Positions 1 through 5,234 of a stretch of DNA of 5,261 bases are shown piece after piece; within the stretch, counting starts at the first letter, position 1; every line of letters starts with the position of its first letter. The translations under genes and the position numbers were made by a program. Origin of the DNA: Gammaproteobacteria bacterium (GTDB taxonomy: Bacteria > Pseudomonadota > Gammaproteobacteria > JAABTG01); contig JASJBY010000351.1 in assembly GCA_030066245.1 (NCBI GenBank), positions 1 through 5,261 on the forward strand, read 5' to 3'. The notes beneath the pieces are model-generated. The model made no database searches, was not told the DNA's origin, and saw only the letters and a program-made list of their open reading frames with translations.

Positions 1-30
1 CCGATGTTGCTCTGCGTTAAACTCTTTCAT
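1..30 (-). CDS. 5' end of an unidentified gene running off the left edge
   Basis: On the minus strand an ATG at 30-28 opens a frame beginning MKEFNAEQHR that is still open at the window edge. A purine-rich GAGGGGGG stretch sits six bases upstream of the ATG, a good ribosome binding site, and this is the main reason for calling a start. Ten codons are too few to assign a family. The gene would diverge from the rightward promoter at 59-86 and share the same intergenic region, including an inverted repeat whose left arm abuts its start codon. It could be a chance ATG. Confidence 0.35.
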   Translation of the reverse strand, partial: MKEFNAEQHR

Positions 31-112
31 GACCTGCCCCCCTCAATGTGGCTCTGTGTTGATGGATATTCCGTCCCCAGCATAATCCACGAGCGTTGAG
101 GACGGGCAGGTC
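31..112. repeat. Imperfect inverted repeat flanking a divergent promoter region
   Basis: The left arm (31-48) begins GACCTGCCC and continues to CTCAATG. The right arm (94-112) is its near reverse complement, CGTTGAGG..GGGCAGGTC. Nine outer bases match perfectly; then come a short mismatch and gap and a second matching block (CTCAA/TTGAG). The arms are about 45 bases apart and bracket the promoter at 59-86. They could be paired regulator sites or the ends of a small degenerate element. The left arm also supplies the ribosome binding region of the minus-strand start at 30. Confidence 0.5.
59..86 (+). promoter_or_regulatory. Sigma70-like promoter reading right
   Basis: The -35 box is TTGATG (59-64, four of six consensus bases) and the -10 box is CATAAT (81-86, five of six), with 16 bases between them. 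Transcription would begin near 92 and run toward the terminator at 265-295. Its position between the arms of the inverted repeat suggests possible control by whatever binds that repeat, which is inference. Confidence 0.45.
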
Positions 113-295
113 AAAACATGATGTCTAGACGGCCCACGTCCATCCGGCGTAAGGCAGCGCCCGTGGAAAAACGCCTTCGACTTCCCGTTCAGGCCACGTT
201 CAGCCAGGTCCATCCAGACTATGCCCCAGGGTTACGGATTCGACGGTGGTCCCTCCCCCGCCTTACGCCCGGTCGGGTCGGCCGGGCGTTCTTTT
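92..295 (+). ncRNA. Candidate small RNA of about 200 nt, class unknown
   Basis: The segment is bounded by a promoter-like sequence (boxes 59-86) and a strong plus-strand intrinsic terminator (265-295). No convincing protein is encoded in it. The frames opening at ATG 118 and ATG 221 both run through the terminator to stops at 343-345 and 401-403, and their Arg/Pro/Ser-rich translations resemble nothing I know. I could not fit it to tRNA, tmRNA, 4.5S or 6S RNA. The alternative is the leader or remnant of a decayed gene. The call rests only on the promoter-terminator pairing. Confidence 0.3.
265..295 (+). terminator. Rho-independent terminator, plus strand
   Basis: An 8-bp perfect GC-rich stem, ACGCCCGG (265-272) with CCGGGCGT (282-289), encloses a nine-base loop and is followed by TTCTTTT. 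There is no T-tract on the other strand, so it serves rightward transcription and not the converging minus-strand LPS operon ending at 333. It implies a plus-strand transcript ending here although no convincing gene is visible upstream. Confidence 0.8.
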
Positions 296-332
296 GCCTG
301 CGCCGTTCGTCGCCGTGCTGCTCCCAGCAGAT

Positions 333-2039
333 TCATGCACCTTGACCCCCCGGGAGGTTCGTGCCCATCCGCCCTGAGGGCAAGGCCGACCAGGATGAAG
401 TGACCATCCGCGAGGTGACGCGACGCTGCAGCGGCCCGAGTTCCGCGCAGCGGCAGTACTCGAGAAAGAACGCCTGCAGGCCGAACTGCTCAATCACTGC
501 CGCATCTTCAGGCCGGCGCAGGAGATGGCGGAAATTTCGCGCTCGCGCACGGGTGTTCAGGGGTCGGCGTCGGATCCTCAGATCAGACACGTCTATCAGC
601 GCCAGGCGAGCGTCCGGCAGGCACAGCACGTTGCCCAGGTGCAGAGAGCGGAAATAGATCCCTTTCGCGTGCAGCGTCGCCATGAAGGCAGCCAGGTCCA
701 GCAGGCACCTGCGGACCTCGGCCGGTGGAGCAACCGCCAGGCGCTCGCGCAGGGATTGGCCAGGCAGCTCCCTGTAAACCACCAGGTCCCGCGGCGGACT
801 GGAAAGGCGCCGCACATCCTCCACTGTGACGGAGGGAATGGCCCTCTGTTGCAGCCGTGCGGCGTTGCGGGCGAATCTGCGGGCATGGGAGTAGAACCGC
901 GCGGAGGTCAACAATCGCTTGCTGCGGAACAGCTTGATGACCAGGGCATCGACGGTTCTCAGCACCTTTTCCCCGTGCGCATCTCGACTCAGCACCTGAC
1001 TGCCGCGCCTGCGCCGTTCAAAGGCTTCACAAGACAGGTTGCGAAGCGGCCATTGCCCTGAGCGACGGCGTTTCTGTGGATAGGGGCGCGCCTCCCCGTG
1101 CGGACGGGTCTTGAAGCGTCTGTGCACCCACAGATATTGTTCGGGCATGCGACGGATCTCCGATTCCAGGATCGCGTTCGTGCGCGCAGCATCGTCGCAG
1201 GCATCGTTCCCGGGGAAGGCGTCCAGCGGTGCATGTATCGTGAGTCGATACGCAAGTGGATGGCAAAGCCGTTGCACCGTGTAGGGCAGGACGGCCGCGC
1301 CGCTCAGCCGAGCGATGCGCGCGGTGGCGGTATGGGTGGCGGCAGCGATGCCGAAGAACGGCGCGAACACGCCGCGGCGGCCCGCATCCTGGTCCGGAGC
1401 ATACCAGACCACCTGGTTGTCCCGCAGGGCACGCAAGAGCGCCCGCGAATCTCCTCGCTGAATCAGCCGACGGGCGTGAAGACGGCGCGCCTTTTCCGTG
1501 GCCCGGTGAAACACCGGATTGCGGAGCGCCTGGAAAGTAAAGGCGACGGGGGCTTGGTCGAGAATCAGGCGTCCGCCCATCTCGAAGGCGGTGAAATGAC
1601 CCGTGACGAGCAAGACCCCTTTGCCCCGTGCGAGCGCTCTGCGCAAATGCTCGCTACCCTCCAGACACGCCAGGCCGGCTAGGCGACGCTGCGGCGCCCA
1701 CCAGGCCAGGGCCATTTCCATGACGCCCATGCCCACCGCCGCCAGATGTTCACGCAACAGCAACTTCTGCCCCGCAGCCGAGAGATTCGGGAAACACAGC
1801 CTGAGGTTGGTGGCCGCGACATGGCGCCGGTACGGAAGCAAATGGCCGAGGACTGGTCCGAGCCACCGGCCCAGCTGCAGGGCGGTGCCCACGGGCAGCA
1901 GGGCGGCGGCCCGCAACAATCCCAGGGCCAGCCAGGACGGCCAATGTCGCGGTGTCAACAATACCGGTACAGCCTGGCGGCCAGCGTCGGTGGCGGGGCC
2001 TCGTGCCTCATCAGGAGACCCCAAGGCAGCGTTCGTCAC
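333..2039 (-). CDS. Lipid A acyltransferase (LpxL/HtrB family) fused to a C-terminal InaA/WaaP-type LPS kinase-like domain
   Basis: Numbered from a GTG start at 2039, the frame has 568 codons, against about 300 for a normal LpxL. Residues 27-313 are a lysophospholipid/lipid A acyltransferase, which adds a secondary acyl chain from acyl-ACP at the inner membrane. Visible features are the LLTPRHWPSW entry and hydrophobic segment, the HX4E catalytic motif (HFTAFE, H148/E153), VVWYAPDQD near 210-218, and the family-typical end MPEQYLWVHRRFKTRP at 298-313. After a basic linker (about 314-334), residues 335-540 resemble the kinase encoded next to msbA in pseudomonads ('toluene tolerance'/InaA-like): LVIKLFRSKRL with the candidate ATP lysine K369, YFRSLHLGN at 462-470, and LIDVSD at 481-486. 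The usual catalytic Asp position carries Ser465. The gene overlaps or abuts msbA and is probably its operon partner. The start is uncertain: GTG 2039 lacks a good ribosome binding site, TTG 1961 or 1958 lies at the edge of the conserved region, and the best-placed ATG (2011) is in another frame. The domain calls are firm; the fusion could reflect a lost stop codon. Confidence 0.85.
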   Translation of the reverse strand: MTNAALGSPDEARGPATDAGRQAVPVLLTPRHWPSWLALGLLRAAALLPVGTALQLGRWLGPVLGHLLPYRRHVAATNLRLCFPNLSAAGQKLLLREHLAAVGMGVMEMALAWWAPQRRLAGLACLEGSEHLRRALARGKGVLLVTGHFTAFEMGGRLILDQAPVAFTFQALRNPVFHRATEKARRLHARRLIQRGDSRALLRALRDNQVVWYAPDQDAGRRGVFAPFFGIAAATHTATARIARLSGAAVLPYTVQRLCHPLAYRLTIHAPLDAFPGNDACDDAARTNAILESEIRRMPEQYLWVHRRFKTRPHGEARPYPQKRRRSGQWPLRNLSCEAFERRRRGSQVLSRDAHGEKVLRTVDALVIKLFRSKRLLTSARFYSHARRFARNAARLQQRAIPSVTVEDVRRLSSPPRDLVVYRELPGQSLRERLAVAPPAEVRRCLLDLAAFMATLHAKGIYFRSLHLGNVLCLPDARLALIDVSDLRIRRRPLNTRARARNFRHLLRRPEDAAVIEQFGLQAFFLEYCRCAELGPLQRRVTSRMVTSSWSALPSGRMGTNLPGGQGA

Positions 2040-3753
2040 TGAGCCGACACAGGCGCGCGTAGTCCTTGTTGAGGCGCAGCAGCGACCGGTGGTCGCCCGC
2101 CTCGACGATTCGCCCTCCTTCCATGACGATGATGCGGTCGGCATGCTCAACGGTAGACAGGCGATGGGCGACTATCAGCGAGGTCCGACCGCTGCGCAGG
2201 GACTCGAGCGCTTCCTGCACCAGGCGCTCGGACTCGCTGTCCAGAGCCGAGGTGGCCTCATCTAGTATGAGCACCGGCGCGTCTTTCATCAGCGCGCGGG
2301 CAATAGCGATGCGCTGGCGCTGGCCCCCGGAAAGCCGCACTCCGTTCTCGCCGATAAGGGTGTCCAGTCCCTGGGGGAGCGCTTCTACGAACTCCATCAC
2401 GTGGGCCGCTCGGGCCGCCTGCTCGACGGCGGCCCGGTCGGCATCCCGGGCCTGCCCGTAAGCGATGTTGGCCGCCACGGTGTCGTTGAACAGCACCGTC
2501 TCCTGGCCCACGTAGGCGATATTGCGACGCAGGTCCGCCAGCACCAACTCCTGGATGTCCGTGCCGTCCAGGGTGATGCGCCCGGCACTGGGCCCGTAGA
2601 AACCGGCTATCAGGTTGACCAGCGTGCTCTTGCCGCTGCCCGATGGACCGACGAGTGCAACGGTTTCGCCGGCACGGACACGCAGCTCGATTCCCCGCAG
2701 TACTTCCCGACCGGTCGGATAGGTGAACCAGACCCGGTCAAACGACAGCTCGCCGCGGGCACGCCCCAGGGAACAGGGCGCTTGACGGGGCTCGGGCTCA
2801 TGGTCGACGAGAGCGAACACGCTCTCCGCAGCCGCCAGACCCATCTGCAGCTTCTCGTTGATGCGCGTGAGCCGTCGAATAGGCGTGAAGAGCAGGGCCA
2901 TGGCGGTGAACAGGGAGACGAAACCGCCCACGGTCATGTCCCCGCTTTGAGACTGGAGGGTACCCGCATAGATGACGACGGACAGGGCCAACACCACCAG
3001 GAACTGAACCACCGGCGTGTTCGCCTCCGAGGCGGTAGCGACCTTCATATGGTAGCGGTGAATCCAACTGTTGACCTTTTCGAAACGCGCCGCCTCGCAG
3101 CCTTGGGCGCCGAAAATCTTGACGACCTTGTGGCCGACGACCGCCTCTTGAATCACGTCGGTGAGTTCGCCCATGGAACGCTGCAGGGAACGGCTGAGAC
3201 GCCGCAAGCGGCGGCTGATGGTGCGAATCACCCAGGCGGTGGGCGGTGCCACGACGACGGTGACCAGGGACAGCTGCCAGTTCAGGTAGAACATCCAGCC
3301 CAGCAGGCCGATGACAATCACGCTGTCCCGCACCAGCACGACGAGCACGTCCGTGCAGGCCTGCATGACCCGGCTCACATCGTAGGTCAGGCGGGAGATG
3401 ATCTGTCCTGATGACTGCTGATCGAAGTAATGGGTCGGCAGTTCCAGCACCCGCGCAAACATGGCGGTTCGCAAATCCATCACCACGCGATTGGCGACCC
3501 AGCGCATGGCGACGCCACCGACATAGCCTGCCAGGCCTCTCAGGATGAAAAGCCCGATGAGCACCAGCGGTATCAAGGTGACGACAGTGGGATCCCGCTC
3601 AACGAAGCTGCCATCGAGCAGGGGCTTCAACAGCGCCGGCAGAACCGGCTCAGTCGCTGCCAGCAGAGCAGTCCCCAGGATGGACAGCGCAAACACCCGT
3701 CGGTGGGGGAGCACGAACCGCAACAGGCGCAGATAGAGTTCCTTGCTGGTCAC
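2011..3753 (-). CDS. msbA: Lipid A-core flippase, ABC transporter ATP-binding/permease protein MsbA
   Basis: The product is a 580-residue half-transporter, almost the same length as E. coli MsbA (582), that as a homodimer flips lipid A-core across the inner membrane using ATP. Residues 1 to about 315 are the six-helix exporter membrane domain, including PLLDGSF (45-50), HYFDQQSSGQIISRLTYD (108-125) and GHKVVKIFG (207-215). Residues 335-580 are the nucleotide-binding domain: Walker A GPSGSGKST (369-377), Q-loop Q417, signature LSGGQ (474-478), Walker B VLILDE (494-499), SALD, and switch His530 in VAHRLST. The start is GTG at 3753; an in-frame TAA lies 12 bases upstream, so no earlier start exists, and the N-terminus aligns with family members. 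The ribosome binding site is weak (TTAAGA). The gene is followed without a gap by the acyltransferase-kinase gene, fitting a lipid A maturation and export operon. All catalytic motifs are intact. Confidence 0.96.
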   Translation of the reverse strand: MTSKELYLRLLRFVLPHRRVFALSILGTALLAATEPVLPALLKPLLDGSFVERDPTVVTLIPLVLIGLFILRGLAGYVGGVAMRWVANRVVMDLRTAMFARVLELPTHYFDQQSSGQIISRLTYDVSRVMQACTDVLVVLVRDSVIVIGLLGWMFYLNWQLSLVTVVVAPPTAWVIRTISRRLRRLSRSLQRSMGELTDVIQEAVVGHKVVKIFGAQGCEAARFEKVNSWIHRYHMKVATASEANTPVVQFLVVLALSVVIYAGTLQSQSGDMTVGGFVSLFTAMALLFTPIRRLTRINEKLQMGLAAAESVFALVDHEPEPRQAPCSLGRARGELSFDRVWFTYPTGREVLRGIELRVRAGETVALVGPSGSGKSTLVNLIAGFYGPSAGRITLDGTDIQELVLADLRRNIAYVGQETVLFNDTVAANIAYGQARDADRAAVEQAARAAHVMEFVEALPQGLDTLIGENGVRLSGGQRQRIAIARALMKDAPVLILDEATSALDSESERLVQEALESLRSGRTSLIVAHRLSTVEHADRIIVMEGGRIVEAGDHRSLLRLNKDYARLCRLSDERCLGVS

Positions 3754-3921
3754 CGGGGCATCTTAAAGAGAACTCGCTAAAATCGCTTTCAGGGTCGGAT
3801 CGTCGCGGCCAGATGATAGCGTTTTGCCCACGCAGGCAGAAAGTGGCCTCGACTCATGGGGAGCGGACGACCCGCGCTCGCGGGCGCGGGGCATCCTTCA
3901 AGGCGCTCACTTACGCGGCGT
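3754..3921 (-). promoter_or_regulatory. Intergenic region upstream of msbA with possible promoter
   Basis: These 168 bases separate the zinc-ribbon gene stop from the msbA start. On the minus strand a TATCAT hexamer (plus positions 3813-3818, five of six -10 bases) stands about 60 bases before the GTG start. No good -35 box lies at the proper distance, so the promoter call is tentative. If real, msbA would have its own transcription start besides any read-through from the gene upstream. Confidence 0.3.
3871..3890. repeat. GC-rich hairpin between the zinc-ribbon gene and msbA
   Basis: A perfect 7-bp stem, CCCGCGC (3871-3877) with GCGCGGG (3884-3890), encloses a six-base loop about 30 bases past the zinc-ribbon gene stop. 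Neither side has a T-tract, so it is not a standard intrinsic terminator. It may stabilise the 3' end of the upstream message or act with Rho; that is inference. Confidence 0.4.
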
Positions 3922-4482
3922 TCAGGCGGTGCTGGCGACAGGCTGGGGGAGTGGTGCGGACGACTCGTCGTCCCACTTCACCGAGGCCACTTCCTGAACA
4001 AACTCGTGCTTGCACTCACGGCAGAAGAAGCCCTGATCGCGCGTCTTGCCGACGGCTTTCATTTCCTTGCTGACCCGCAGCACACCCTCCGCATCGAGGC
4101 CCTGGACCTGGCGACGCACCAACAGCCATTCCGTGTATGCGATGTCTGTGCTGCCACATTTGGAGCACAGAAGCGTGGCGCTTGGCGAGGGCCGCACGCC
4201 GTCTGGATATCGCAGCAGGCCGGCGTTCATGGCGTGCTGGATGATGGCCTGGGCGTCCTGGTCGGGGTTGTAACGCTCGGGACTGATTCCCTTGCGCCCA
4301 AACTCCTTGAGCAGATCGCGGGTGTCGAACGCGAATCCGGGATTCTCCTCCACGTCCGTCGTGAACAGATAAGGCAGCGGATTGCCCATCTCGCCGCCCT
4401 CGTAGCAGTGATAAACCGTCACGCCCCGGAACTCCATGAAGGACTCCGGAGGAATGGTTTCCTTGATGACTTTTACTGGCAT
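3922..4482 (-). CDS. Uncharacterised protein with C-terminal zinc-ribbon-like CxxC pairs
   Basis: The product has 186 residues from the ATG at 4482 (MPVKVIKETIPPE...). I do not recognise the family. No signal peptide or membrane segment is visible, so it is probably cytoplasmic. Residues 1 to about 100 form a mixed polar and aromatic region containing VTVYHCYEGG (21-30), NPLPYLFTTD (34-43) and FDTRDL (52-57). Two cysteine pairs follow, CSKC (106-109) and CREC (154-157), separated by 44 residues; each is followed by a typical knuckle (CGSTD, CKHEF), suggesting a zinc ribbon with a long insert. The last 15 residues are a low-complexity Pro/Ser/Ala tail. The frame stays open upstream to an ATG at 4659, but that extension reads through an intrinsic terminator and looks non-coding. 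A GAGCGCGAG stretch before ATG 4482 is a moderate ribosome binding site. It lies upstream of msbA on the same strand, with no evidence of an LPS role. Confidence 0.8.
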   Translation of the reverse strand: MPVKVIKETIPPESFMEFRGVTVYHCYEGGEMGNPLPYLFTTDVEENPGFAFDTRDLLKEFGRKGISPERYNPDQDAQAIIQHAMNAGLLRYPDGVRPSPSATLLCSKCGSTDIAYTEWLLVRRQVQGLDAEGVLRVSKEMKAVGKTRDQGFFCRECKHEFVQEVASVKWDDESSAPLPQPVASTA

Positions 4483-4791
4483 TGGAAGCTCGCGCTCATT
4501 TGGATTCCGCGTGCAGTTTATCGACCGGTGTTCAGAAATATTGAGCCGTGGCGGAACAGGGGCGAGAAGAATCCGGAGGGTTTGAAAACAAAAGCCGCGC
4601 GAAGCGCGGGGCAACAACCGGGGGAGGGGTAGGCACTCGCGTGCGCGCACCTGTTTCACAGGCTAACGCGCCCCATTTGCAGTCCGATGACGAAACGGCG
4701 ACGGTCGCGAGGCAGTGCCGAAGGCACGGGATTCGCGCGCGCTTGAACCCCTCGCGCCAGGGAGAGGCGCGTCGGCGAGGACCGGACCGCG
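4483..4791. other. Non-coding stretch with terminator and small hairpins
   Basis: No supportable gene lies here. Besides the terminator at 4584-4610, the minus strand carries several small GC-rich inverted repeats: GTGCC/GGCAC around a TTC loop, CGCGCC/GGCGCG around seven bases, and the palindrome GTGCGCGCAC. It reads as the structured 3' untranslated region of the mini-gene at 4792-4881, ending in the terminator, followed by the leader of the zinc-ribbon gene. Only a weak -10-like TAAACT was seen ahead of that gene. Confidence 0.4.
4584..4610 (-). terminator. Rho-independent terminator, minus strand
   Basis: On the minus strand the stem CCGCGC/GCGCGG (plus positions 4604-4609 and 4595-4600) closes a TTC loop and is followed by TTTTGTTTTC. 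It would end leftward transcripts from 4611 and beyond, such as that of the 29-residue ORF, and so insulate the zinc-ribbon gene. That gene's start at 4482 lies downstream, which argues against the longer N-terminus beginning at 4659. Confidence 0.75.
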
Positions 4792-4881
4792 TCAGCCGGC
4801 AGCCGCCAAGGGCAGCAGCGCCAGGACCAGCAACGTGGCAAGGACCAGGATCAGGCGTTGCAAACGACCGTTGTTGCGCAT
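4792..4881 (-). CDS. Putative 29-residue hydrophobic small membrane peptide
   Basis: An ATG at 4881-4879 opens a 29-codon frame starting MRNNGRLQRLILVLATLLVL and ending in an Ala-Gly tail at a TGA (4794-4792). A ribosome binding site, GAGGTGGAG, ends six bases before the ATG (plus positions 4888-4896). Three arginines at residues 2, 6 and 9 precede an uninterrupted Leu/Val/Ala segment from 10 to 28, the layout of a single-pass inner-membrane peptide or a bare signal sequence. Ten of the 29 residues are Leu, but they are scattered and not in the codon run expected of a leu attenuator leader. The segment between two minus-strand terminators (4947-4973 and 4584-4610) would be its own transcription unit. 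I know no named family for it, and a chance ORF is possible. Confidence 0.45.
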   Translation of the reverse strand: MRNNGRLQRLILVLATLLVLALLPLAAAG

Positions 4882-4946
4882 GACAGGCTCCACCTCAAAC
4901 GTATGCCACAGCAGCAGGAATGAACAATGACCCGGATCACGCCGCC

Positions 4947-4973
4947 AAAAGAAAACCCCGCCGAAGCGGGGTT
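4947..4973 (-). terminator. Strong Rho-independent terminator, minus strand
   Basis: A perfect 8-bp stem, AACCCCGC/GCGGGGTT (plus positions 4954-4961 and 4966-4973), has a UUCG tetraloop closed by C-G on the minus strand and is followed by TTTTCTTTT. It is the strongest terminator in the window and must end a leftward transcript that starts to the right, within or beyond 4974-5261. Confidence 0.88.
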
Positions 4974-5177
4974 GCGAGAATCACGGCTTGCTTGAAGAAA
5001 TGAGATTCAAGGTTACAACTGCGGTATTGCAGGGCGATGACACTCTTGGGTCTGGCCCGCGTGCAGCTGCCTAGCCCGGACTTCTTACCGGGATTCGGAA
5101 TCTTGGGTCGCTCTGGCAAAGCAGATTGGCCGGTCGCCCGCAGAGGCATAGCTGTAGCTATGGTGAGGCGAAAGAGA

Positions 5178-5200
5178 GTAAAGGTCCGGTGGACCTTTAC
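5178..5200. repeat. 10-bp perfect inverted repeat with 3-base loop
   Basis: GTAAAGGTCC (5178-5187) pairs exactly with GGACCTTTAC (5191-5200) around GGT. It lies ten bases from a second 10-bp hairpin, forming a tandem pair. There is no T-tract on either side, so it is not a simple terminator. Confidence 0.7.
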
Positions 5201-5210
5201 GTCGCCGAAC

Positions 5211-5234
5211 GGGTTGCCCATGGATGGGCAACCC
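5211..5234. repeat. 10-bp perfect inverted repeat with 4-base loop
   Basis: GGGTTGCCCA (5211-5220) pairs exactly with TGGGCAACCC (5225-5234) around TGGA. It is the second of the adjacent hairpins near the right edge. It could be part of a structured RNA or a REP-like element; no flanking T-tract is present. Confidence 0.7.

Noticed and set aside
236..246. GGATTCGACGG, resembling the conserved start of tmRNA
   Set aside because: The intrinsic terminator begins about 20 bases later, leaving no room for the tmRNA body, tag ORF or tRNA-like 3' end.
118..345. Plus-strand ORF of 75 codons starting after the right arm of the inverted repeat
   Set aside because: It reads straight through the plus-strand terminator at 265-295 and has an unprotein-like Arg/Pro/Ser-rich composition.
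1027..1090. Independent start for a separate kinase gene inside the fused frame
   Set aside because: The only ATG nearby (in the ATGGCC at about 1055) is in another frame that stops within a few codons, and in frame only CTG or CTT codons are available at the domain boundary.
525..1682. Several plus-strand frames (for example 525-1061 and 1098-1682) opposite the acyltransferase-kinase gene
   Set aside because: They overlap each other and a minus-strand gene with clear domains; none shows a family motif or ribosome binding site.
2401..3411. Plus-strand open frame of 336 codons opposite msbA
   Set aside because: It is the antisense shadow of intact, motif-complete msbA; its His/Gly/Gln-rich translation is typical of the reverse frame of high-GC genes.
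3856..4632. 258-codon plus-strand frame opposite the zinc-ribbon gene
   Set aside because: The minus-strand protein has paired CxxC motifs and a sensible start; the plus-strand frame runs through the minus-strand terminator region and shows no domain.
4483..4659. N-terminal extension of the zinc-ribbon protein to an ATG at 4659
   Set aside because: The extension crosses an intrinsic terminator on its own strand and has a translation unlike the rest; ATG 4482 is the better start.
5070..5085. AAGTCCGGGCT on the minus strand, resembling a conserved RNase P RNA block
   Set aside because: Only this short match is present; other RNase P conserved regions and the expected length are missing.
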